From contig NZ_FNYL01000001.1 in the NCBI RefSeq assembly GCF_900109045.1, forward strand, positions 507,386-571,385: a stretch of 64,000 nucleotides of DNA. Reading direction: 5' to 3'. The translations under genes were made by a program, and so were the position numbers. The stretch is from Dyadobacter sp. SG02 (lineage in GTDB: Bacteria > Bacteroidota > Bacteroidia > Cytophagales > Spirosomataceae). Each line of letters starts with the position of its first letter. Position 1 is the stretch's first letter. Of the stretch, positions 45,988 through 57,127 are shown in pieces. The notes under the pieces are model-generated. The model had not been told where the DNA came from. It ran no database searches and saw nothing but the letters and a program-made list of their open reading frames with translations.

Positions 45988-47388
45988 TTAAACTTCGGCG
46001 GCCGCGGGTTCTTCCACAACCTTGTCCGAATTGTGCATTTTCTCATCATCGAGTTCGCCTTCCCAACGGGCAACAACGGCTGTTGCCAGACAGTTACCGG
46101 TCACATTCACCGATGTACGGGCCATATCCATCAGTTCGTCGATCCCCATGATCAGTAATACAGGCCATTCGGGCATGCCAAAGTTAGCGATCGCGCCCAA
46201 CAATATCACCAAAGTCGCCCGGGGGATACCGGCAACGCCTTTGCTGGTAAGCATTAAGAGCAATACCATTGTAAACTGTTGCCCGATCGACATTTCGGTG
46301 CCGGTCGCCTGCGCGACGAACACGGTGGCAAGCGCGAGGTATAATGTAGAACCATCGAGATTAAAACTATAACCCGTTGGCATAACGAACGATACAATTT
46401 GCCGTGGAACGCCGAACTTCTCCATTTTTTCCATCGCTTTGGGCAATGCGGATTCAGAGCTCGTGGTGGCAAACGCAATGGAAACCGGCTCGAAAATGAC
46501 TTTCGCAAACTTAATGACGGGGATTCTCGCGATCAGCGCCACCGGCACGAACACGATGAGGATGAAGACGATCAGCGCACAATATAATGTAGCGAGCAGT
46601 AATGCAAGGTTTTTCAAAACATCGATGCCCATGTGGCCTACCGTTTCGGCAATGGCCGCTCCCACCCCGATGGGTGCGAAGTACATAATGATTTTGGTGA
46701 ATTTGAACATTACCTCGGCCAAAAGCTCCACGCCGTGTACGAATTTCTCCTTTTTCGCCGAAGGCAACAATGCAAGGCTTATCCCGAAAAGCACACTAAA
46801 AACGACGATTTGCAACACCTCGCCGTGATAAATAGATTTGGCGACATTCTCGGGAAAAGAATGCAGTACGATCTCCTGCCAGGTTTGCTGGTTTACTTTC
46901 GGCAGGGTCGCATTCAGGCTTTCAGGCGGTACGATACCGACGCCCGGCTTGAACCAGTTGGCAAACACCAGCCCGATGATCAATGCGAATGTGGTAACGA
47001 CTTCGAAATACAACAACGATTTCCAGCCCATGCGGCCCACCTGTTTCAGGTCGGAATGCCCGGCGATACCGGTTACGAGCGTCGCGAAAAGCAGCGGCGC
47101 GATCACGGTTTTGATCATTTGAAGGAATATCTGCCGCAGAAAGTGCAGCTCGGTGCCCATCTTCGGAAAATCATAGCCGATCTCCGTTCCTACGAGCATC
47201 GAGATGAGGATCGAAGTGGTGAGGTTCCTTTTCAGGATCGCATACACGACCAGGCTTGCCAGCGCCAGCCAGCGGAGGCCAATGAGCACACTATCAGATA
47301 AAGGCAGGATGTCGTAAGCACTTAAAACGGAGGCTATCGCGGCAATGGTAACCAGCACGATATTGATAATGGTAATTTTGCTCTTCAT
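45988..47388 (-). CDS. Dicarboxylate/amino acid:cation symporter (DAACS family)
   Basis: 466 residues with eight helices and the usual two re-entrant loops. The Ser-rich ATTSSESALPKAM and the GYSFNLDGSTLYLALATVF motifs of DctA/GltP proteins are present. It couples uptake of C4-dicarboxylates or glutamate/aspartate to H+ or Na+. FNLDG rather than NMDG points towards C4-dicarboxylates. The C-terminus is acidic. It lies 24 bases upstream of the ArsC-like gene start. Confidence 0.92.
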   Translation of the reverse strand: MKSKITIINIVLVTIAAIASVLSAYDILPLSDSVLIGLRWLALASLVVYAILKRNLTTSILISMLVGTEIGYDFPKMGTELHFLRQIFLQMIKTVIAPLLFATLVTGIAGHSDLKQVGRMGWKSLLYFEVVTTFALIIGLVFANWFKPGVGIVPPESLNATLPKVNQQTWQEIVLHSFPENVAKSIYHGEVLQIVVFSVLFGISLALLPSAKKEKFVHGVELLAEVMFKFTKIIMYFAPIGVGAAIAETVGHMGIDVLKNLALLLATLYCALIVFILIVFVPVALIARIPVIKFAKVIFEPVSIAFATTSSESALPKAMEKMEKFGVPRQIVSFVMPTGYSFNLDGSTLYLALATVFVAQATGTEMSIGQQFTMVLLLMLTSKGVAGIPRATLVILLGAIANFGMPEWPVLLIMGIDELMDMARTSVNVTGNCLATAVVARWEGELDDEKMHNSDKVVEEPAAAEV

Positions 47389-47916
47389 ACAGGGAAGTTG
47401 GTATGCTTAATTAGTTTGTAATGGTAAACTTATAAAAAATCAAATTAATGATTGTCAACACAACCAATGCAATATATCCAAAACACAGAATTTAATTTAT
47501 GTCTTGAACAATTAGAGTGAATGTTTGTACTAAACAGAAGAGAAAAAGTAAAATAACCAATCGTTTACTACAAAACGGCAAGGCTATTGGACGAATGCAA
47601 AATTGAATGAGGGGGGCCTGCGGCCCGACCATCGACCATCGACCGCCGGATGCTATCATGGAAGATCGGGTTATGGGCAGTGGATTTCGATACAATTTGG
47701 CACAAAATTTGAAACGTCCAATATTAGCCCGACATTAAATCTTTTCCTAACCGGACGGAAATGCTGCCTATGCTTCATGCAGATCCCGTAGAGGATTTCC
47801 ATCCGGGATACCATCGGGGATTCCATCCGGTACCAAAAATGACCAAAGTCCTTGATTCCGGTTCGTAAAATCGATATGTTAGGACAATCCATACCCAAAA
47901 CATAACTCAACCTATC
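47389..47916. other. 528-base gene-free region with short tandem repeats
   Basis: No plausible gene on either strand: the open frames here are short and mostly mirror images of repeat-rich sequence. The symporter side is A/T-rich. Near the middle is a GC-rich part with a GGGCC/GGCCC hairpin (47614-47626), then CGACCAT repeated 2.7 times (47626-47644). Three 12-base repeats lie at 47797-47832. The region must contain the promoter of the universal stress protein gene, which I could not locate with confidence. Confidence 0.5.
47797..47832. repeat. Three tandem 12-base repeats upstream of the universal stress protein gene
   Basis: Three head-to-tail copies of a 12-mer: TTCCATCCGGGA, TACCATCGGGGA and TTCCATCCGGTA, at an exact 12-base spacing. 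They end 84 bases before the ATG at 47917. Regular spacing near one helical turn suggests protein binding (operator), but a non-functional repeat is possible. Confidence 0.6.
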
Positions 47917-48768
47917 ATGAGAAGTATCCTGATTGCGATCGATTTTTCAGAAAACGCCGAGCGCGCATTGGCCGCCGCCAAACTGATCGCCGAAAAAGAC
48001 GTGACGGAACTGCTGATCCTCCACGCATACCAACCTTATATAGCCGACGTAAATGTGACACCCGGTAATGTGATGCCCGGCATCGGCGGCGCCGATTTTC
48101 TGACGATGACCACAGAGCTGGAAGACGAATTTCATAAACGGCTCGACGAATACGCGGCCAGCCTGACTGCCGAAGGCTACAATGCGAAGGCGATATGGGC
48201 GCTCGGCAGCGTACAATCGGCCATTGAAGAGGCGATCGACGACCATGTACCGGATATGATCGTGATCGGACGGACCGGCACCGGAGGCTTCCTCGACAAG
48301 CTGATCGGGAGCTCCGCAACGCAAATCGCGCTCAATTCGCCGTGCCCCGTGCTGGTAGTACCACCTCAAACCGAGCCTACGAAATTCAAGAAAGTGGTAT
48401 ATGCAACGCAGTTTGAATACGAAGAAAACAATATCCTCCGCGAGGTGTTTGTGCTGATGAACCACCTCGGTGCCGACCTTACCTTATTGAAAATCAACTC
48501 GGATACGCAACCGGATATTCAACCGGATAACCAGTATATTACTGATATCAAGTCCCATTTCACGATCCGCGAGGGCCAGATTGTCATCCGGGAAGCAAAA
48601 CATGTACTCGACGGCATCGAGGGCTATTGCGACGAAGTGGAAGCCGACCTGCTGATCATGTCCACGCGCGAGCGGTCGTTCATCGAAGAATATCTGATCA
48701 ATCCCAGCATTACGCGTAAGCTCGTTGTGGATACGCACGTACCTTTGCTGGTGTTTCACCTCAAATAG
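47917..48768 (+). CDS. Universal stress protein, two-domain
   Basis: 283 residues with two UspA-like domains (about 1-148 and 153-283). The first begins SILIAIDFSENAERALAAAKLI and holds the ATP-binding-type motif VIGRTGTGGFLDKLIGSSATQIA. The second is more degenerate, lacking a full G-2x-G-9x-G loop. These proteins respond to stress and starvation in the cytoplasm. It is followed by corA after 9 bases, so the two form an operon. Confidence 0.9.
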   Translation: MRSILIAIDFSENAERALAAAKLIAEKDVTELLILHAYQPYIADVNVTPGNVMPGIGGADFLTMTTELEDEFHKRLDEYAASLTAEGYNAKAIWALGSVQSAIEEAIDDHVPDMIVIGRTGTGGFLDKLIGSSATQIALNSPCPVLVVPPQTEPTKFKKVVYATQFEYEENNILREVFVLMNHLGADLTLLKINSDTQPDIQPDNQYITDIKSHFTIREGQIVIREAKHVLDGIEGYCDEVEADLLIMSTRERSFIEEYLINPSITRKLVVDTHVPLLVFHLK

Positions 48769-48777
48769 CGACAAAGT

Positions 48778-49905
48778 TTGAACGGGACAGAAAGCAATAA
48801 GCCCTCCGGCGGTACCACGCGGAACGGCGGCAGAAAATCCAAAAAGTACCGTAAGCGTGGCCTGCTCACTTCGCCGGGCACGCTTACTTATATTGGTCCG
48901 GACGTTGGCCTGAAAACCAAAATCCGCCGCATTCGCTACAATGAGCATTCTTATAAGGACGAGGATGTAAAATCACTCGACGAATGCCGGCCGGATAGCG
49001 ACGGGCAGAACTTCATTACCTGGCTCAATGTGGACGGCATCCACGAAATGCCGCTGATCGAAAAGCTGGGTAAATTCTACCATTTACACCCGCTGCTGCT
49101 GGAAGACGTCGTGAATACCGAGCACAAGCCGAAGCTCGAATTGTACGACACCGGGCATTTGTTTTTGACCCTGAAAATGCTCCATGTCGATTCGGAATCG
49201 CCCATCAGCATTTCTTCCGAACATGTGAGTTTTGTATTGGGCAAAAACTATGTGCTGTCTTTCCAGGAAGAGCTTACTTCCGACATTTTCACGTCGGTTG
49301 AAAACCGTCTCGAAGCCTCCGTCGGCAAAACCCGCCGCAACGGGCCCGATTACCTGCTTTTTGCATTGATGGACGTCGTGGTGGACAACTATTTCATCGT
49401 GCTGGAAAAACTAGGCGATGCCCTCGATGCCACCGAAGACCAGGTGATCCGGGGCGTAGCGGAGCTTTCACTCAAAGATATGTATGCATTGAAACGCGAA
49501 CTGACATTAGCCCGGAGGCAGATCTGGCCGCTGCGCGATATGGTGAACCAGATGATCCGCGAGGACAATATGCAGGTCAGCAAAGAAGTAATCCCCTATT
49601 ACCGTGACCTTTACGACCACGTTATGCAGGTGCTCGACACCATCGATTCGTACCGAGAACTCGTGGCGAGTTTGGTCGACGTACATTTATCGACGATCAG
49701 CAACCGCATGAACCAGGTCATGAAAACGCTGACGATCTTCTCGGCCGTTTTCATGCCACTGACGTTTATAGTGGGCGTTTACGGGATGAATTTCGAGTTT
49801 ATGCCAGAGCTGAAAGAGCCCTACGGTTACTACTATGTATGGGGGCTGATGGTCGCAGTTACGATAGGGATGATATTTTATTTCAAAACTAAAAAATGGA
49901 TGTAG
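48778..49905 (+). CDS. corA: Magnesium/cobalt transport protein CorA
   Basis: 375 residues starting at TTG 48778; no earlier ATG in frame and the next Met is far inside. A long basic N-terminal tail (1-50, rich in Lys/Arg) precedes the soluble domain. The C-terminal membrane pair carries the YGMN signature in GVYGMNFEF and ends in TKKWM. It forms a pentameric Mg2+ channel. It lies 9 bases after the stress protein gene, and the promoter of murF-alr overlaps the region just after its stop. Confidence 0.93.
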   Translation: MNGTESNKPSGGTTRNGGRKSKKYRKRGLLTSPGTLTYIGPDVGLKTKIRRIRYNEHSYKDEDVKSLDECRPDSDGQNFITWLNVDGIHEMPLIEKLGKFYHLHPLLLEDVVNTEHKPKLELYDTGHLFLTLKMLHVDSESPISISSEHVSFVLGKNYVLSFQEELTSDIFTSVENRLEASVGKTRRNGPDYLLFALMDVVVDNYFIVLEKLGDALDATEDQVIRGVAELSLKDMYALKRELTLARRQIWPLRDMVNQMIREDNMQVSKEVIPYYRDLYDHVMQVLDTIDSYRELVASLVDVHLSTISNRMNQVMKTLTIFSAVFMPLTFIVGVYGMNFEFMPELKEPYGYYYVWGLMVAVTIGMIFYFKTKKWM

Positions 49906-49910
49906 ATTGA

Positions 49911-49918
49911 TACCTTTG
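49911..49918 (+). promoter_or_regulatory. -7 element of murF-alr
   Basis: TACCTTTG is a perfect Bacteroidota -7 element, 24 bases before the ATG at 49942 and just after the corA stop. The -33 region (around 49881-49890) contains TTTC. Confidence 0.5.
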
Positions 49919-49941
49919 TGCTTTGATTAACGAGCATTGGA

Positions 49942-52416
49942 ATGAGTCTTACCGTCAATACATCCCCCATTGTAACCACACAAGCCCAATACATCCTGAC
50001 CGACAGCCGCCAGGTTTCTTTCCCCGGCCAGAGTATCTTTTTTGCCATCAAAGGCGAGCGCCACGACGGCCACCGCTTCCTGCCCGAATTGTACTCGGCG
50101 GGCGTGCGGGAGTTTGTGGTGGAAGAAGCCGCATTTACCGGCGAGCTCCGTGAAACCGCGGCGGCGTGGGACGACGCGCAAATATGGGTAGTAGCTTCGA
50201 GCATCCGTGCATTGCAGCAACTGGTGGCTTCCAAAAGAAAGCAGTTCGACATTCCGGTGGTAGGCATTGCGGGAAGTAATGGTAAAACGATCGTCAAAGA
50301 ATGGCTCGTGCAGCTCCTCTCGCCCGGCCGGAGCATTGTGGCGAGCCCCAAAAGCTACAATTCCCAGATCGGCGTGCCGCTTTCAGTGTGGAACCTGAGC
50401 CAGGAACATTCGCTGGCGATTTTCGAGGCGGGTATTTCCAAAGCGCACGAGATGGAGTATTTGCAGCCTGTCATGCAACCGACCATAGGCATTTTTACCA
50501 ATATCGGCCCGGCACATGACGACGGTTTCAGAAGCCGCAAACAGAAGATCACCGAAAAGCTGCGCCTTTTCACGAAGGTCAAAAAACTCATTTACCGGAA
50601 AGATTACCACGAAATTGACGAAGAGATCAGCCTGATCCTGAAACCCGTGAATGCGTTCCTCGAAACGCTGAGCTGGGGCAGTAACTATTCCGGCTCGCAC
50701 GTGCAGGTGACCTATACCCCGCAAAAAGACAAAACCGTGATTTCCCTCACCGGAAAGCTGGGCAACCATACTTTCGAAACCGGTTTCCGGGATGACGCTT
50801 CGCTCGAAAATCTCACGCATTGCATTGTTTTCCTGCTCGATTTCGGGCTGGAACCGGCCGTTATCCAGGAAAGGGTGCTGCTCCTCAAACCGGTTTCCAT
50901 GCGTTTGGAGCTCAAAGAGGGCATTAACCATTCCTATATTATCGACGACGCCTATAATAACGATTTGCAGGGGCTTTCGATGGCACTCAACTTCCTGGCG
51001 CAACAGGAGCAAAGGAACCGCAAGACCGTGATCCTTTCAGACGTGCTCCAAACCGGCCAGACGCCGACCGAATTATATAAAATGGTTGCCCGCCTACTGA
51101 GCGAAAAAAGCATTGACCGGCTCATCGGCATCGGAAAAGAGATCAGCAGCCAGGCTTCGCTCTTCGATATTCCCGAGCAGGAGTTTTACGACGATACCGA
51201 TACTTTCCTCAAAACATTTGCCTTTCACACGCTCGCGGACACGCTCGTGCTCGTGAAGGGCGCGCGGCCGTTTTCCTTTGAGAAAATCGTGCATCGCATT
51301 CAGCAGAAAGCACATGGTACCGTGCTCGAAATCAACCTCGACGCATTGGTTCACAACCTGAACTACTACCGCGCAAGGGCCGGACAGGGAACGAAAATCA
51401 TGGCGATGGTGAAGGCATTCGCCTACGGCAGCGGCAGCTCCGAGGTTGCCGCATTGCTGCAATACCACCGCGTCGATTACCTTGGCGTAGCCTATACCGA
51501 CGAGGGCGTTATGCTCCGCCAAAGCGGCATTACCCTGCCTGTTATGGTGATGAATGCGACCTTACCGACCTTTGACCTGCTGTGGCAATACAAGCTGGAA
51601 CCCGAAATTTACAGCCGCCGCATCCTCACCGACTGGGTCGAATACATTTCGAGGAAAAACGAACCGGCCAACACGCCGTCGGTGCATTTGAAACTCGATA
51701 CGGGCATGCACCGGCTCGGCTTTGTAAAGGACGATTACGAATGGCTGATAGCCCAGCTTCGCCAAAACCCGGCATTGAAAGTGGCAAGCATATTCTCCCA
51801 TTTGGTAGGAGCCGATGAAGGTGTGCATAATGAATTTTCCAGAAAGCAATATGCGCAGTTCATGGAAGGTGCGGAGCTGATTGAGCAGACATTGGGATAC
51901 AAAACCATTAAACATATCCTCAATTCCGCCGGGATTGTACGCTTCCCGGAATACCGCCTCGATATGGTGCGGCTGGGTATTGGCTTGTACGGCGTAGAAG
52001 CAACCGGACAGGATCAGCGTTCGTTGCAATCGGTCGGCACGTTGAAAACCATTGTTTCGCAGGTCAAATACCTCACATCCGGTGAAACGGTGGGATACAG
52101 CCGCAAAGGCGTCGTCGATCACGATGCAGCGATTGCGACGCTGGCGATCGGCTATGCGGATGGCTACGACCGCGGCCTCGGAAATGGTGTGGGTAAGGTG
52201 TGGGTAAATGGCACATTATGCCCTACTATCGGCAATATCTGCATGGATATGACGATGATCGACGTTACGCGCGCGCAAATAGAAGAAGGGGATGAAGTGA
52301 TCGTTTTCGGAAAGGAAGTCCCCATTACGGAACTCGCGAAAACCATCAACACCATCCCCTATGAGATCCTGACGGGTATCGGCGACCGCGTCAAGCGTGT
52401 GTTTTTTAAAGAATAG
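49942..52416 (+). CDS. murF/alr: Bifunctional MurF-alanine racemase
   Basis: 824 residues. The first 455 are a MurF ligase (UDP-MurNAc-tripeptide + D-Ala-D-Ala) with the P-loop IAGSNGKT at residues 109-116. The last 365 are an alanine racemase: LEINLDALVHNLNYYR start, PLP Lys491 in MVKAFAYGSG, and IGYADGYDRG with the second catalytic Tyr. The racemase makes the D-Ala used, via D-Ala-D-Ala ligase, by MurF, so one chain supplies and consumes the same pool. Similar fusions are known in Bacteroidota. It ends 3 bases before the ppk1 stop on the other strand. Confidence 0.95.
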   Translation: MSLTVNTSPIVTTQAQYILTDSRQVSFPGQSIFFAIKGERHDGHRFLPELYSAGVREFVVEEAAFTGELRETAAAWDDAQIWVVASSIRALQQLVASKRKQFDIPVVGIAGSNGKTIVKEWLVQLLSPGRSIVASPKSYNSQIGVPLSVWNLSQEHSLAIFEAGISKAHEMEYLQPVMQPTIGIFTNIGPAHDDGFRSRKQKITEKLRLFTKVKKLIYRKDYHEIDEEISLILKPVNAFLETLSWGSNYSGSHVQVTYTPQKDKTVISLTGKLGNHTFETGFRDDASLENLTHCIVFLLDFGLEPAVIQERVLLLKPVSMRLELKEGINHSYIIDDAYNNDLQGLSMALNFLAQQEQRNRKTVILSDVLQTGQTPTELYKMVARLLSEKSIDRLIGIGKEISSQASLFDIPEQEFYDDTDTFLKTFAFHTLADTLVLVKGARPFSFEKIVHRIQQKAHGTVLEINLDALVHNLNYYRARAGQGTKIMAMVKAFAYGSGSSEVAALLQYHRVDYLGVAYTDEGVMLRQSGITLPVMVMNATLPTFDLLWQYKLEPEIYSRRILTDWVEYISRKNEPANTPSVHLKLDTGMHRLGFVKDDYEWLIAQLRQNPALKVASIFSHLVGADEGVHNEFSRKQYAQFMEGAELIEQTLGYKTIKHILNSAGIVRFPEYRLDMVRLGIGLYGVEATGQDQRSLQSVGTLKTIVSQVKYLTSGETVGYSRKGVVDHDAAIATLAIGYADGYDRGLGNGVGKVWVNGTLCPTIGNICMDMTMIDVTRAQIEEGDEVIVFGKEVPITELAKTINTIPYEILTGIGDRVKRVFFKE

Positions 52417-52419
52417 AAC

Positions 52420-54750
52420 TTACTGGCCGGCTTCGGTTTGTGGCGCTATCTCGGCATTTGCATCGTCAGATTCGGGGGTAGCGCTTTTTTCCTGCGTCTT
52501 TTCTTCTGCCTTAATGTCTTCCTCCTCAAACAAATGCGTAGCCATTACCTGGTCCAGCGTAACGTCATAGAATGCCTGGTGTACATTCAGTGGCTCGCTG
52601 CCTTCCTCGATCTCGCATTTGACATAATTACCATCCTCCTGCAATTCGTAGGCATTCACATTATCCTGCAAGCTGTAATACAAAATGTGGATCGCCTCCT
52701 GCCGCACACGCGGGTCCACGAGCTTGAAGAGCGACTCGATACGCTTATCGAAACTGCGCACCATGGCATCGGCACTACCGCCGTACACCAGCGGGTTGCC
52801 GTTCTGGTGGAAGTAGAATATCCGTGAGTGTTCCAAAAAGTCTCCTACCAGCGAACGAACGGTGATATTTTCACTCAATCCGGTACGCTGCGGCCGCAAA
52901 CAGCACATGCCGCGTACAATCAGTTTAATCGGCACACCTGCCTCGGAAGCCTTGTACAGCTCATAAATCGTGTCGCGGTCTTCGAGGGAGTTTATTTTAA
53001 TACAAATACCACTTTTCAAACCCGCCTTCGCATTCTCCGCTTCCTGCTGGATGAGCTCGATCAGCTTCGCACGCATGTAGCGCGGGGCCGTGATCAGGTT
53101 TTGGTATTCGGATGGGATCGAATGTCCGGTAATGACGTTGAAGAACTCCGAAATATCGTGGGTATACTCTTCATTGGAGGTCAAAAGGCCGGTATCAGTG
53201 TATAACCGGGAAGTATCCTCGTTATAGTTACCACTCGATAAATGCGCGTAACGCAATACCCGGTTACCCTCGTTGCGGACGATCAGCAACAGCTTGGTGT
53301 GCGTTTTGAGTAAACCAATGCCATAGATCACGAAACAACCGGCTTTTTGCAGACGTTGCGCTTCCTTGATATTGTTCTCCTCATCAAAGCGCGCCTTCAC
53401 CTCGAACAGTACCGCTACGTGCTTGCCATTCTCGGCCGCGTGCAGGAGCGCTTCCGTCACGCGCGAGTTTTTTGCGAGGCGGTAAATGGTCAGTTTAATG
53501 GACAATACTTTCGGATCTTCCGCCGCCTGTTCCAGCAGCTGCAATACCGGTTCGAAGTTGTTATAGGGATGGTGCAAAAGAATATCCCTTTCCCGCATTA
53601 CCTCGAAAATATCGGGAATGCGCTCGCGTTCCAGGCCTAGTGGCGGCACCGGCGGGCGGGTCGGCGGGATCTGATCTTTGAATTCGGGGTGTTTGATAAT
53701 GCCCCAAAGTGCCGTATAATCGATCAGACCGTCGATCATGAACACATTGTGGTCGTCGATTTCCCAGCGCTTTTTGATCAGGTTGAGCAAATCCGGATTC
53801 ACATCGGGCTCGATCGAAACCTGCACTACCCTTCCCAAACGGCGGCTTTTGATTTTCTGCTTGATTTCGTCGATAAAATCTGCTTCAATATCGTCGCTTT
53901 CTTCCAGGGTAAAATCACCGTTACGGCTGATGCGGAACAGGTTCGCCGATACGATATCGACATTTCTGTATAACTTATTAATATGCGCCTTGGCGATGTT
54001 CTCGATAGGCAAAAACAGCAATTCCTCCTCCCGTTCTATCACATAGAAACGCGGCAGGTTTGGGGGAAGCTGTACAAATGAAAGTTTTCTGTCTTCCTCC
54101 GAAGTAGTACCCTTCACCTGCGTGATCACGCCCAGGATGAGCACTTTCGCGAGCAATACGGGAAATGCGTGTGTATAATCGAAGAGCATGGGCGTCAGCA
54201 TCGGATAAACCGTACGATCGAAGTATTCTTCCACCGCAATATGCTCTTCGCCGGTAATTTCGTCCATCCCGATAATGCGAAATCCGCGACTTGCGAAAAG
54301 CGGCACCAGCTGGTTGTTATAGCATTCGTTCTGTCGGCGCACAAAATCGTGCACTTCCTTCATCAATACCTTACGGAAAGGTATTTCACGCAAACCCGAA
54401 TAATCGAGGCGTTCCTTGCCGAAATCGAGATAGTTATAAAGGCTTCCTACGCGGATCGTGAAGAATTCGTCGAGATTGGATGAGGTAATGGCCAGGAATT
54501 TCAGACGGTCGAACAGGTTTCGGTCTTCATTGGTCGCCTGGTCGAGCACGCGGTCGTTGAATTTCATCCAACTCAGGTCCCTGCTGATCAGGTCGCTTTG
54601 CTGCATCTGGGTATTGGCCTTTTCCGATGAACTGACCGCCTTGGCATCCTCTGCCGCCGCCGGTTCTTTCGGACTTTTGAACAATGCGAACAAATTAGTC
54701 AGCTTACTTCGTTTTTCATTGCTATATATATTGTCGGATGAGCCAGACAT
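52420..54750 (-). CDS. ppk1: Polyphosphate kinase 1
   Basis: 776 residues. After an N-terminal 50-residue extension come the PPK N domain (SWMKFNDRVLDQA), the middle domain and two PLD-like domains. The catalytic-His motif LLKTHTKLLLIVRNEG and RYAHLSSGNYNEDTSRLYTD are present. It makes polyphosphate from ATP. The C-terminus (about 740-776) is acidic and Ala-rich. Convergent with murF-alr; no ppx gene nearby. Confidence 0.94.
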   Translation of the reverse strand: MSGSSDNIYSNEKRSKLTNLFALFKSPKEPAAAEDAKAVSSSEKANTQMQQSDLISRDLSWMKFNDRVLDQATNEDRNLFDRLKFLAITSSNLDEFFTIRVGSLYNYLDFGKERLDYSGLREIPFRKVLMKEVHDFVRRQNECYNNQLVPLFASRGFRIIGMDEITGEEHIAVEEYFDRTVYPMLTPMLFDYTHAFPVLLAKVLILGVITQVKGTTSEEDRKLSFVQLPPNLPRFYVIEREEELLFLPIENIAKAHINKLYRNVDIVSANLFRISRNGDFTLEESDDIEADFIDEIKQKIKSRRLGRVVQVSIEPDVNPDLLNLIKKRWEIDDHNVFMIDGLIDYTALWGIIKHPEFKDQIPPTRPPVPPLGLERERIPDIFEVMRERDILLHHPYNNFEPVLQLLEQAAEDPKVLSIKLTIYRLAKNSRVTEALLHAAENGKHVAVLFEVKARFDEENNIKEAQRLQKAGCFVIYGIGLLKTHTKLLLIVRNEGNRVLRYAHLSSGNYNEDTSRLYTDTGLLTSNEEYTHDISEFFNVITGHSIPSEYQNLITAPRYMRAKLIELIQQEAENAKAGLKSGICIKINSLEDRDTIYELYKASEAGVPIKLIVRGMCCLRPQRTGLSENITVRSLVGDFLEHSRIFYFHQNGNPLVYGGSADAMVRSFDKRIESLFKLVDPRVRQEAIHILYYSLQDNVNAYELQEDGNYVKCEIEEGSEPLNVHQAFYDVTLDQVMATHLFEEEDIKAEEKTQEKSATPESDDANAEIAPQTEAGQ

Positions 54751-54854
54751 AACGTTATGCTATTAAAAAGGTGTATCAGGATGGCCATAAAAATTCAACG
54801 AATCTAAACAATCTATTGTTTTCGGGCCGATGAAGTTTCTGTTAAATTTTCGTT

Positions 54855-54894
54855 CCAAAAAGAAACGGATGACCGTGTTTCACAGCCATCCGTT
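54855..54894 (-). terminator. Intrinsic terminator of gyrB
   Basis: On the minus strand AACGGATG and CATCCGTT pair (54887-54894 and 54864-54871) with a partly paired inner part and AAA loop, followed by TCTTTTT. It begins 25 bases after the gyrB stop. Confidence 0.8.
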
Positions 54895-54919
54895 CCCATA
54901 TTGTGGTTTGAGCTAATGA

Positions 54920-56908
<1,989 letters not shown>

Positions 56909-57127
56909 TTATCTGGCTTTTTAAGCACGTAAAGATACGAATTTTTTATGGTTTTACCTAGCAAAAACTATCGCAAACCTGCCATTCGGCACGCGTTTCG
57001 GCGCGAATGAGGGCCAGAGCGCGCCGCACGCCGAAATATGACATTTCTGTGTTGGGAAATACGGGCGGAGCGCTATGCAATGGCAATTCTCCAGTATAAC
57101 GGACGGATTAGTAACCGGTACGCCAGG

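Noticed and set aside
47671-47910. 79-codon minus-strand frame over the 12-base repeats
   Set aside because: Sequence dominated by the repeats and not protein-like; the divergent layout and repeats favour a regulatory region.
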